A stretch of 18,123 bases of DNA from Bacillota bacterium (GTDB taxonomy: Bacteria > Bacillota > Clostridia > Christensenellales > Pumilibacteraceae), in the NCBI GenBank assembly GCA_009787685.1, contig WQSV01000011.1, positions 1-18,123 on the forward strand. The letters run 5' to 3'. Below the pieces are notes generated by a model that did not search any database, was not told the origin of the DNA, and saw only the letters and a program-made list of their open reading frames with translations. Below, piece by piece: positions 5,349 to 11,590 of the stretch. The position numbers and the translations under genes are program-made. Every line of letters starts with the position of its first letter. The stretch's first letter is position 1.

Positions 5349-6632
5349 ATGACTGAGGAGCAAAAAATTACCCAAGAACACGAATTTCCAAAAAATGTAA
5401 AAAAACGTCGTTCTGACAGAATTTGGGAAATAGACTTTTTGAGAGGTCTGTGTATTTTGCTTGTCATTATGGATCACTTGCTTTTCAACTTCACTCAATT
5501 TGATGGCTTTTCAAGCATGATTTTTTCCAATGCTGGCCAAATCGACAGCCCCTTCTTCAATGCGATGATTGACTTCGCAATTTACTATCGAGGTCATGCC
5601 GTTCAGACTGCTGTTCGATTTGCAATCGTTTTTGTTTTTATTCTCGTTTCCGGGGTTTCTTGCGCTTTTTCAAAAAACAATGGAAAGAGGATTTTAAAAC
5701 TTCTGATTGGAACTTCACTCATAACACTAATGACTATTGTTGTTTTCTTGATTGAAAATATTCCAACGCCAAACGCAGCTCGCCAAGTTTCAACTTCAGA
5801 TTACGTTGCTGTAATCTTCGCAAGTCTTGCATTGATTTCGTCAATAACAGTAATTTTAACAATACTCAATAAGGGACGATTTTCAAAAAAAAGATTTTTC
5901 TTCATCTCGACAATTATTATCGGTCTTATGTTTGCTCACTTGCTTTTCTTGGTTCTTTTCTTAATCCGAAGACATGCCAACAAGCATCCAAGTGGCAAAC
6001 TAGCAAATGTTTTAGAACTTGGCTCAAAAGATTGGTTTATTCTTGTTTCAAGTTTAATCATTATTGGACTTTGGATTATTGTCATACACACCGCACTTCA
6101 ATACCCAATCGCCCCAATCCACCGAGAAGGGATAATTTTGCCCGGCAACAGCACTATCATTGTTTTTGGAATACTGTTCATTGTTGCTCTTTCCGTTTTT
6201 ATCTACACGCTTGCAAAAAAGGTTTGGGACAACAAATGGTTCTTTCTTTGCATCGGAATTGTTGTTTTGATTCTCGGATTCACTTTCGGAGGATTTGAGA
6301 GTGGAAACCTTGTCCCGGCAACAAGAGAGTGGAGCTTTAACAGTGTGATGTCAAACTTAGTTGGAACTTTGCGATATGGTGGTGATTTTTATGGCATACT
6401 TCCTTGGACTGGAATGTTTTTTGTTGGTGTGTTTTTTGGAAAAGTCCTTTACTCCGACAGAAAAACTTGTCTTCCTGCCTTGATAGGAACCAAAACTATG
6501 TTTACACGCTCTTGGCACATGCCAATAACTTTCTGCGGAAAAAGAACAATGTTTGTCTATCTTCTCCATCAACCAGTAGTTATAGGACTCATGGGAATAA
6601 TGGCTTTTGTCGCGGGATATCGTATTTTTTAA
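5349..6632 (+). CDS. DUF1624 (HGSNAT-like) membrane acyltransferase family protein
   Basis: This 427-residue polytopic membrane protein has about ten hydrophobic segments. The N-terminus carries RIWEIDFLRGLCILLVIMDH (24-43), the signature of DUF1624, related to heparan-alpha-glucosaminide N-acetyltransferase. Arg32 and His43 have the R-X10-H spacing seen in membrane acyltransferases of this clan. Near the C-terminus, GDFYGILPWTGMFF and GKRTMFVYLLHQPV are the other family blocks. Members move acyl groups onto sugars or cell-envelope polymers; donor and acceptor are unknown here. The ATG at 5349 is preferred because a promoter ends 7 nt upstream; the frame extends 38 codons further without a ribosome-binding site. 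Its transcript likely stops at the palindrome around 6679-6710. Confidence 0.8.
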   Translation: MTEEQKITQEHEFPKNVKKRRSDRIWEIDFLRGLCILLVIMDHLLFNFTQFDGFSSMIFSNAGQIDSPFFNAMIDFAIYYRGHAVQTAVRFAIVFVFILVSGVSCAFSKNNGKRILKLLIGTSLITLMTIVVFLIENIPTPNAARQVSTSDYVAVIFASLALISSITVILTILNKGRFSKKRFFFISTIIIGLMFAHLLFLVLFLIRRHANKHPSGKLANVLELGSKDWFILVSSLIIIGLWIIVIHTALQYPIAPIHREGIILPGNSTIIVFGILFIVALSVFIYTLAKKVWDNKWFFLCIGIVVLILGFTFGGFESGNLVPATREWSFNSVMSNLVGTLRYGGDFYGILPWTGMFFVGVFFGKVLYSDRKTCLPALIGTKTMFTRSWHMPITFCGKRTMFVYLLHQPVVIGLMGIMAFVAGYRIF

Positions 6633-6643
6633 AATAATTTCAA

Positions 6644-6659
6644 TGTTTCACGTGAAACA
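6644..6659. promoter_or_regulatory. parS site 1
   Basis: An exact TGTTTCACGTGAAACA palindrome, the canonical ParB nucleation site, 12 bp after the DUF1624 stop. Confidence 0.95.
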
Positions 6660-6678
6660 TCTCCATCATTCGACAATC

Positions 6679-6710
6679 ATTGACAATGTTTCACGTGAAA
6701 CATTGTCAAT
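6679..6710. promoter_or_regulatory. parS site 2 inside a 32-bp perfect palindrome
   Basis: The canonical parS core is 6687-6702. Its flanks extend the symmetry to 32 bp (6679-6710), and the plus strand continues with TTTTATTTTT. Folded as RNA with an ACGT loop, it gives a 14-bp stem followed by T, which would suit termination of the DUF1624 transcript. Confidence 0.9.
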
Positions 6711-6732
6711 TTTTATTTTTGCTTGTCGGAAA

Positions 6733-6748
6733 TGTTTCACGTGAAACA
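6733..6748. promoter_or_regulatory. parS site 3
   Basis: The third exact copy of the canonical parS palindrome. The three copies start at 6644, 6687 and 6733, 43 and 46 bp apart, and this one ends 20 bp before the -35 box of parB. Confidence 0.95.
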
Positions 6749-6768
6749 TATTCAAGCATTAAAAGTGC

Positions 6769-6797
6769 TTGACGCAAATGTTTTAATGGTGTATAGT
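6769..6797 (+). promoter_or_regulatory. parB promoter
   Basis: TTGACG (6769-6774) and TATAGT (6792-6797) are 17 bp apart. The mRNA would start about 20 nt before the AAGGAG site of parB. ParB spreading from the adjacent parS sites could cover this promoter, suggesting autoregulation (inference). Confidence 0.75.
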
Positions 6798-6823
6798 AAT
6801 CTTACACACACAAGGAGAAAAAC

Positions 6824-7705
6824 ATGAAAAGAACTGTCGGAAAAGGCTTGTCGGCTCTTATGGGCGAAGCTGAAATTGAATATGGCATCAAATTTGAGCC
6901 AAAAGGGGCTGAAATCCCAAGCGTTAAAGAGGGCGCGGCTCTTGAAATAGAAATAAGCTCTATTTTTGCAAATCCAGACCAACCGCGCAAGACATTTGAC
7001 GAAAACGCATTAATGGATTTAACAAATTCCATCAGAGTTCATGGTGTCATATCTCCAGTTGTTGTCGTCAAATCTGGCGAGCGTTTTATGCTTATTGCAG
7101 GAGAACGTCGTTTCCGTGCTTCAAAAAAAGCAGGACTTCGAAGAATTCCTGCCATTGTTAGAGACTACACCGACAAACAAGTCAAAGAACTATCTCTGAT
7201 TGACAACCTTCAACGAGAAGACCTCAATATTATTGAAACTGCGACATATATCAAAGAGTTAATGGCCGCATATGACTACACACAAGAAGAAATTGCTGAA
7301 CGCATTGGAAAATCTCGTCCATATGTCACAAATATTCTCAGACTACTAACTCTTGCACCAGAAGTTCAATCTCTTGTCGCTGAAAACCGTCTCTCGATCG
7401 GACACGCAAGATGTCTAGTTGTTTTGTCCAATCAATCCGAGCAACTTCAATTCGCACTCATGGGATGCGACGACAAAAAAACCGTCCGTGAATTCGAAAA
7501 AATAGTCAAGCTCCACATTCACGGCAAAGTTGAAAAAGAAAGAGTCCCTCAAAGCATTGAATTAAAAGACCTTTGCGACACAATGAAAAAGACCCTCAAA
7601 ACGAAGGTCACAATCTTAGGCAACGACAACAAAGGTCGAATTTTTATTGATTACTTCTCACGAGACGATTTGGAAAGAATACGCGATATTCTTTTGAACA
7701 ACTAA
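6824..7705 (+). CDS. parB: Chromosome-partitioning protein ParB (Spo0J)
   Basis: This 293-residue ParB has the family parts in order. An N-terminal KGLSALMG segment (7-14) is of the kind that contacts ParA. The CTP-binding ParB/sulfiredoxin domain starts near 42, with NPDQPRK (50-56), GERRFRA (93-99) and DNLQRE (127-132). A helix-turn-helix at about 152-176 (TQEEIAERIGKSRPYV) binds parS. A C-terminal dimerization domain ends the protein. ParB loads at parS, closes as a CTP-dependent clamp and spreads to organise origin segregation. The start has AAGGAG with a 6-nt spacer. Three parS sites lie immediately upstream. The usual partner gene parA (soj) is absent from both flanks, so parB stands alone here. 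Convergent yabQ follows. Confidence 0.97.
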   Translation: MKRTVGKGLSALMGEAEIEYGIKFEPKGAEIPSVKEGAALEIEISSIFANPDQPRKTFDENALMDLTNSIRVHGVISPVVVVKSGERFMLIAGERRFRASKKAGLRRIPAIVRDYTDKQVKELSLIDNLQREDLNIIETATYIKELMAAYDYTQEEIAERIGKSRPYVTNILRLLTLAPEVQSLVAENRLSIGHARCLVVLSNQSEQLQFALMGCDDKKTVREFEKIVKLHIHGKVEKERVPQSIELKDLCDTMKKTLKTKVTILGNDNKGRIFIDYFSRDDLERIRDILLNN

Positions 7706-7715
7706 ATTGCATTTT

Positions 7716-7762
7716 TTAATGAAAGGTGAGGATAAAAGTATTTTATCCTCACCTTTCATTAA
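7716..7762. terminator. 22-bp perfect hairpin between convergent parB and yabQ
   Basis: Arms 7716-7737 and 7741-7762 pair perfectly around a 3-nt loop (GTA). The two genes stop 10 bp to the left and 4 bp to the right. No T tract follows the stem on either strand beyond the stem's own T4, so a role in RNA 3'-end formation is likely but intrinsic termination is not certain. The arm contains GAAAGGTGAG, also present on the minus strand near 4424-4433. Confidence 0.55.
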
Positions 7763-7766
7763 TTAG

Positions 7767-8048
7767 TTATTCACTATTAACTTTTTTTGTCCTGCGAAAA
7801 GGAACCAACATCAGTCCAAAGAATCCTGCAAAAACTCCTGCCAACATGAAGAAGTGAAATTCTCCGCCAGCAACGAAAAACGACAAAAAGAAGAATCCTC
7901 CAAAAGACAAAAAACACCATAAAACATCGAGTGCTATTTTCAGCGCTCGATGTTTTCCAATTTTTGCCAATTTTGTCTGCCCAACATATAATGCACGCAA
8001 AACAATTCCCAAGGCGATTGATATTGCAAATAGAAGAAGTTGATTCAT
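7767..8048 (-). CDS. yabQ: Spore cortex membrane protein YabQ
   Basis: This is a 93-residue protein with three membrane segments (about 3-20, 38-60 and 66-84) and a basic tail. The segment DVLWCFLSFGGFFFLSFF, then GGEFHFFMLAGVFAGFFG, matches the YabQ core (D-x-x-F/C in helix 2; N/G-GE-x-R/H-x-Y/F then G-x-x-x-G in helix 3). In Bacillus, YabQ is needed for spore cortex formation and is encoded directly after yabP, as here (67-bp gap). It is shorter than Bacillus YabQ. The ATG at 8048 lacks a Shine-Dalgarno site. Assignment rests on pattern plus synteny. Confidence 0.75.
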   Translation of the reverse strand: MNQLLLFAISIALGIVLRALYVGQTKLAKIGKHRALKIALDVLWCFLSFGGFFFLSFFVAGGEFHFFMLAGVFAGFFGLMLVPFRRTKKVNSE

Positions 8049-8061
8049 TTTAAAATATGAA

Positions 8062-8110
8062 ATATGGAATATAGGCAGATAAAATTAATTATCAACATAT
8101 ATTCAATATT
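8062..8110. repeat. 49-bp direct repeat, copy 1 (yabP-yabQ gap)
   Basis: It matches 8482-8530 at 45 of 49 positions in the same orientation and contains GATAAAATTAATTATC. It fills most of the 67-bp gap between yabP and yabQ. Confidence 0.9.
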
Positions 8111-8115
8111 CAATT

Positions 8116-8439
8116 CTACTTAAAGATTTTCTTAAAAACACTGCCTGTTTTTTCTCCGCTGACAGCAGTATACTTAAAAGAATTAGTCTTGCCTTCAATA
8201 CTCAAAAAGCCAGATTCAGCATCAAATTTTATAATTTTGAATTCCGAACCGTTCAAAACCAGTCCACCTTCAGTTGTTAAAAGAGAAATTAAATTCTCGT
8301 TTGAAGAAATGACTTTTTCAACCCCTTGAAGCGTTGCACGTTGACGGCGATCAATATTGACTGAATGAGGCTTTTTGTTTGTCAAAGTGGATTGGTTTGA
8401 CGAATTCTGATTGTTAATATTAAAAGATTTGTTTTCCAT
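8116..8439 (-). CDS. yabP: Sporulation protein YabP
   Basis: This is a 107-residue protein. Residues 24-91 match the YabP core: HSVNIDRRQRATLQGVEKV, then a strand-rich part with LTTEGGLVLNGSEFKI and LSIEGKTNSFKYT. YabP acts in the mother cell during spore development, alongside YabQ, and the pair is encoded in that order here. The first 23 residues are Asn/Ser/Gln-rich and likely disordered; the C-terminal KTGSVFKKIFK is basic. The ATG at 8439 has no Shine-Dalgarno site. I could not find a convincing sigma-E promoter upstream; a 49-bp repeat occupies that region. Confidence 0.85.
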   Translation of the reverse strand: MENKSFNINNQNSSNQSTLTNKKPHSVNIDRRQRATLQGVEKVISSNENLISLLTTEGGLVLNGSEFKIIKFDAESGFLSIEGKTNSFKYTAVSGEKTGSVFKKIFK

Positions 8440-8481
8440 AATTCAAATATGGAATATAGAATATCCAACATTCAATATTCA

Positions 8482-8530
8482 ATATGGAATATGGACGGAT
8501 AAAATTAATTATCAACACATATTCAATATT
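8482..8530. repeat. 49-bp direct repeat, copy 2 (upstream of yabP)
   Basis: Second copy of the 8062-8110 repeat, 420 bp away. Around both copies, and up to about 8570, the sequence is rich in the heptamer ATTCAAT and its variants. Confidence 0.9.
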
Positions 8531-8581
8531 AAAATATTCCATATCTAAATATTCAATATTCAATACAGTATATTAAATTAG

Positions 8582-8610
8582 TTGCGTTAATATGTTTTTT
8601 TTGTTAAAAT
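8582..8610 (+). promoter_or_regulatory. tex promoter abutting the start codon
   Basis: TTGCGT (8582-8587), a 17-bp spacer ending in TGT, and TAAAAT (8605-8610) form an extended -10 promoter. Only 6 nt separate the -10 box from the ATG at 8617, which predicts a leaderless tex mRNA. Confidence 0.7.
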
Positions 8611-8616
8611 ACTCCC

Positions 8617-11001
8617 ATGGATATCAAAAAGAAACTATCAGAAGAATTTCAACTAAAGTATGAATATTCGTCAAACCTTGTTGACCTGCTTAGCGACCCA
8701 GAGAACACGGTTCCTTTTATTGCACGTTATCGAAAAGAAATGCACGGCGAATGTGATGACCAAGTTATTCGTGAATTTGCCGACAGATTAACATATCTTA
8801 ACAACCTCATCAAAAGAAAAGAAGAGGTTCAAAAATCTATTGAAGAACAAGAAAAATGGACTGATGAAATCGCAGTTGCTTTGGAAAAAGCGCAAACTTT
8901 AACAGAGGTCGAAGATATCTATCGTCCTTACAAACAGAAAAAGAAAACTCGTGCGTCAGTCGCAATAGCGAAAGGGCTAGAGGCACTTGCTGACATTATC
9001 CAAGCGCAAGAACTGCAAAAAGTCGACTTTGATGAACTTTGCGCGCCATATATTGTCACAAGCGAAGATGTTGACGTGAAACTTCATGTCTCAACAACTG
9101 AAGATGCTCTTAATGGGGCATGCGACATTATCGCAGAGCGAATTTCGGACAACGCAGAACTTCGCAAAGTTCTTCGAGAACTTCTTCATGCTGATGGACT
9201 AATCAACGCAAAACTCGAACCAAAAGACGAGAAAAACGAAAAAATAAAAACTTTCGAAATGTATAAAGAGCATTCTGAAAAAATTGCAACTATCGTTCCA
9301 CACAGAATTCTCGCTATTAATCGTGGAGAAAACGAAGATTGTTTGAAAGTCCATCTATCGGTTGACGAAGAAGTTGCACTTGGAAAAATCCGCGCAATGT
9401 TTAAAAAAGAAAGTGCTTTTAATGAATTGCTAGAAAGAACTATTGCAGATTCTTATAAACGCTTGATTTTCCCATCTGTTGAAAACGAAGTTCGTGGTGA
9501 ACTATTCGAAGTTGCATCAGAGCAAGCAATCAAAATGTTTGAAGTCAACCTCAAACCTCTACTCATGTCCCCTCCACTAAAAGGAAAAGTAATTCTTGGG
9601 CTCGATCCGGGATTTAGAACTGGTTGTAAAATTGCAGTCATTGATGAAGAAGGAAATGTTCTAGACACAACTGTTATCTATCCAACTCCACCTCAACAAA
9701 GAATCAAAGAATCAACTGAAGTTCTCAAAAAATTAATAGAAAAACACAAAATAGATGTTATTGCAATTGGAAACGGAACAGCTTCAAAAGAAAGTGAAAT
9801 TTTCGTTGCTGGTCTCATTAAAGAAATTAGCCGCCCAATTAACTACATTGTCGTCAATGAAGCAGGAGCTTCAGTTTATAGTGCTTCAAAACTAGCAGCT
9901 GAAGAGTTCCCAGATCTTGACTTAACTGCAAGAAGTGCGGTTTCAATTGCACGTCGTCTTCTTGACCCACTCGCAGAATTAATCAAAATAGACACAAAAA
10001 GCATTGGTGTTGGTCAATATCAACATGACATGCCAAAAGCAAGATTAACTCAAGTTCTTGACGGTGTTGTTGAAGATTGCGTTAATAGTGTTGGAGTTGA
10101 CCTTAATTCAGCATCTTATTCATTAATGGCATATATTTCTGGTCTTAACACTTCTATTGCAAAAAACATTGTTGAATATCGCAAATCTAAGCCATTTGAA
10201 TCAAGGGAAGAACTCAAAAATGTTAAAAAACTTGGACCAAAAGCCTATGAGCAGTGTGCTGGATTTTTAAGAATTTTGAAAGCAAATAATATCTTGGACA
10301 ACACTTCAGTTCATCCAGAATCTTATGAAGCTGCTGAAAAACTTCTTTCAAAATTTGAATATGGTGACAACGACATCAAAGAAGGAAAATTAACAGACCT
10401 TGCTAACAAAGTTGCACGCGAAGGAATTAGCAAAGTTGCTGCTGAAATCGGAGTCGGTGAACCAACACTTAACGATATTATCAAAGAATTAATGCGTCCG
10501 GGAAGAGATATTAGAGAAGATCTTCCTCCACCAATATTAAGAGATGACCTTCTTGATATCAAAGACCTCAAAGAAGGAATGGAAATCATTGGAACTGTAA
10601 GAAATGTTATTGACTTCGGTGCTTTTATTGATATCGGTGTTCATCATGATGGACTATGTCATATCAGTGAAATCAGTGATGACTACATCAAACACCCATC
10701 TCAAGCATTAACAGTTGGTGATATCGTCAAAGCAAGAGTCATTGGAGTTGATGTTGCAAAAAACAGAATTAATCTCTCCCTCAAAACTCCCGGTTCAAAA
10801 CCAATCCGCCAACCAAAAGAAGGTGGAAGCACTCAACGCGAGAGAGACAAACTTCGAACTGACAGAAATGACAGACCAAGAAATAACAATGATAGGCCTC
10901 ATTTTAACAAAGATAATCGTCCACCACAAAGCAACCGTCCAGAAGAATCCCTTGAAGACAAACTAAAAGCCCTCCAAGGAAAATTCGGACACAAAAAATA
11001 A
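8617..11001 (+). CDS. tex: Tex-family RNA-binding transcription accessory protein
   Basis: This 794-residue protein has the full Tex architecture. An N-terminal helical domain (1-320) includes FIARYRKEMHG (34-44). A YqgF-like RNase H fold begins at GKVILGLDPGFRTGCKIAV (323-341). Helix-hairpin-helix repeats lie at about 495-555 (SVGVDLNSAS, then KNVKKLGPKAYEQCAGFLRI). An S1 RNA-binding domain (653-723) contains GTVRNVIDFGAFIDIGVH. Tex proteins bind RNA and act in transcription and stress tolerance. After the S1 domain a 70-residue tail is basic, polar and repetitive (Arg/Asn/Asp/Pro, with RNDRPRNNNDRP) and ends in a short helix. There is no Shine-Dalgarno site at the ATG, consistent with the adjacent promoter. 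The gene runs toward the candidate origin. Confidence 0.96.
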   Translation: MDIKKKLSEEFQLKYEYSSNLVDLLSDPENTVPFIARYRKEMHGECDDQVIREFADRLTYLNNLIKRKEEVQKSIEEQEKWTDEIAVALEKAQTLTEVEDIYRPYKQKKKTRASVAIAKGLEALADIIQAQELQKVDFDELCAPYIVTSEDVDVKLHVSTTEDALNGACDIIAERISDNAELRKVLRELLHADGLINAKLEPKDEKNEKIKTFEMYKEHSEKIATIVPHRILAINRGENEDCLKVHLSVDEEVALGKIRAMFKKESAFNELLERTIADSYKRLIFPSVENEVRGELFEVASEQAIKMFEVNLKPLLMSPPLKGKVILGLDPGFRTGCKIAVIDEEGNVLDTTVIYPTPPQQRIKESTEVLKKLIEKHKIDVIAIGNGTASKESEIFVAGLIKEISRPINYIVVNEAGASVYSASKLAAEEFPDLDLTARSAVSIARRLLDPLAELIKIDTKSIGVGQYQHDMPKARLTQVLDGVVEDCVNSVGVDLNSASYSLMAYISGLNTSIAKNIVEYRKSKPFESREELKNVKKLGPKAYEQCAGFLRILKANNILDNTSVHPESYEAAEKLLSKFEYGDNDIKEGKLTDLANKVAREGISKVAAEIGVGEPTLNDIIKELMRPGRDIREDLPPPILRDDLLDIKDLKEGMEIIGTVRNVIDFGAFIDIGVHHDGLCHISEISDDYIKHPSQALTVGDIVKARVIGVDVAKNRINLSLKTPGSKPIRQPKEGGSTQRERDKLRTDRNDRPRNNNDRPHFNKDNRPPQSNRPEESLEDKLKALQGKFGHKK

Positions 11002-11067
11002 TTCTTCTTCTTTTTTTATTAAACTAATTGATTTTAATTCATCTTTTTTCTTTATAATTAAAATAAA

Positions 11068-11453
11068 TGTGTAAATCTTATTAAAAGTTATCCACAATTG
11101 TGAATAAAATTGTGGATAACTTTTTATTTTTGTTCTTTTCTTATTTTATTTTTTATTATTTTAACATAATAAAAGCTAACTTATACACATTAAATAATAT
11201 CTATGTTGATAAAACCCTGTCAACTTTAGAATAATATCCACATTTTTATTTTTATATTTGAGACATTTTTACACCTTTTTTGTCCCTATTTTAAAGGTTA
11301 TCCACTATATCAACATTTCCACAGTGCCTACTATTAACTAAAAAAACTAATATAAATAATAATAATATATATAAATAATTTATTTTTATATAATTATGAA
11401 TTATTTATTAAACAAATATGAATAAATAAAATATAAAAATATATCAAATAAGT
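11068..11453. other. oriC: Candidate chromosomal replication origin (oriC)
   Basis: This intergenic block has a cluster of DnaA boxes. Perfect TTATCCACA lies at 11088-11096 (+) and 11111-11119 (-), and TTATACACA at 11181-11189. One-mismatch forms lie at 11068-11076 (-), 11234-11242, 11298-11306 and 11315-11323. The last box is followed by a short GC cluster GTGCC (11324-11328) and CTA-CTA-TTA triplets (11328-11336). That order of box, GC-rich spacer and DnaA-trios marks the basal unwinding site in Bacillota. From 11340 the sequence is almost only A and T for over 100 bp, suited to a duplex-unwinding element. parB and three parS sites about 4.4 kb away support an origin-proximal position. No dnaA or dnaN lies in the window. 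Confidence 0.75.
11083..11124 (+). terminator. Inverted DnaA-box pair, possible tex terminator
   Basis: The two perfect DnaA boxes sit inside a 17-bp perfect inverted repeat (11083-11099 with 11108-11124) around an 8-nt loop. TATTTTTG follows the right arm, whose last four bases are T. As RNA it is a plausible intrinsic terminator 82 bp after the tex stop. Confidence 0.55.
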
Positions 11454-11454
11454 A

Positions 11455-11483
11455 TTGACATGTTATATATAATATAGTATAAT
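11455..11483 (+). promoter_or_regulatory. Consensus promoter of the giant lipoprotein gene
   Basis: TTGACA (11455-11460) and TATAAT (11478-11483) are exactly 17 bp apart. The predicted start near 11490 leaves a leader of about 100 nt. The promoter borders the AT-only tract of the candidate origin. Confidence 0.85.
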
Positions 11484-11508
11484 AAATACTAATAAAATAG
11501 AAAATAAA

Positions 11509-11535
11509 TAGTGTTCAAGAAATATATGAACACTA
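11509..11535 (+). promoter_or_regulatory. Leader hairpin of the giant gene
   Basis: TAGTGTTCA (11509-11517) pairs with TGAACACTA (11527-11535), 9 bp around a 9-nt loop. It is followed by CCTTTTCTTTTCTGTTT. Placed between promoter and gene, it could act as an attenuator or mRNA stabiliser. Confidence 0.5.
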
Positions 11536-11590
11536 CCTTTTCTTTTCTGTTTATGAAAAACTAAAATTTCAAGTGGAGATTAGTAAAAAA

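Noticed and set aside
8440..8481. A sigma-E promoter for yabP
   Set aside because: CATATT and ATATT motifs are abundant in this AT-rich repeat tract, but no pair has the required spacing.
8062..8530. An insertion sequence carrying yabP
   Set aside because: The flanking repeats are direct, no transposase or terminal inverted repeat is present, and yabP keeps its normal neighbour yabQ.
11573..11590. GTG 11573 as the start of the giant lipoprotein
   Set aside because: The GTG overlaps the GGAG of the likely ribosome-binding site; ATG 11591 gives a normal lipoprotein signal peptide.
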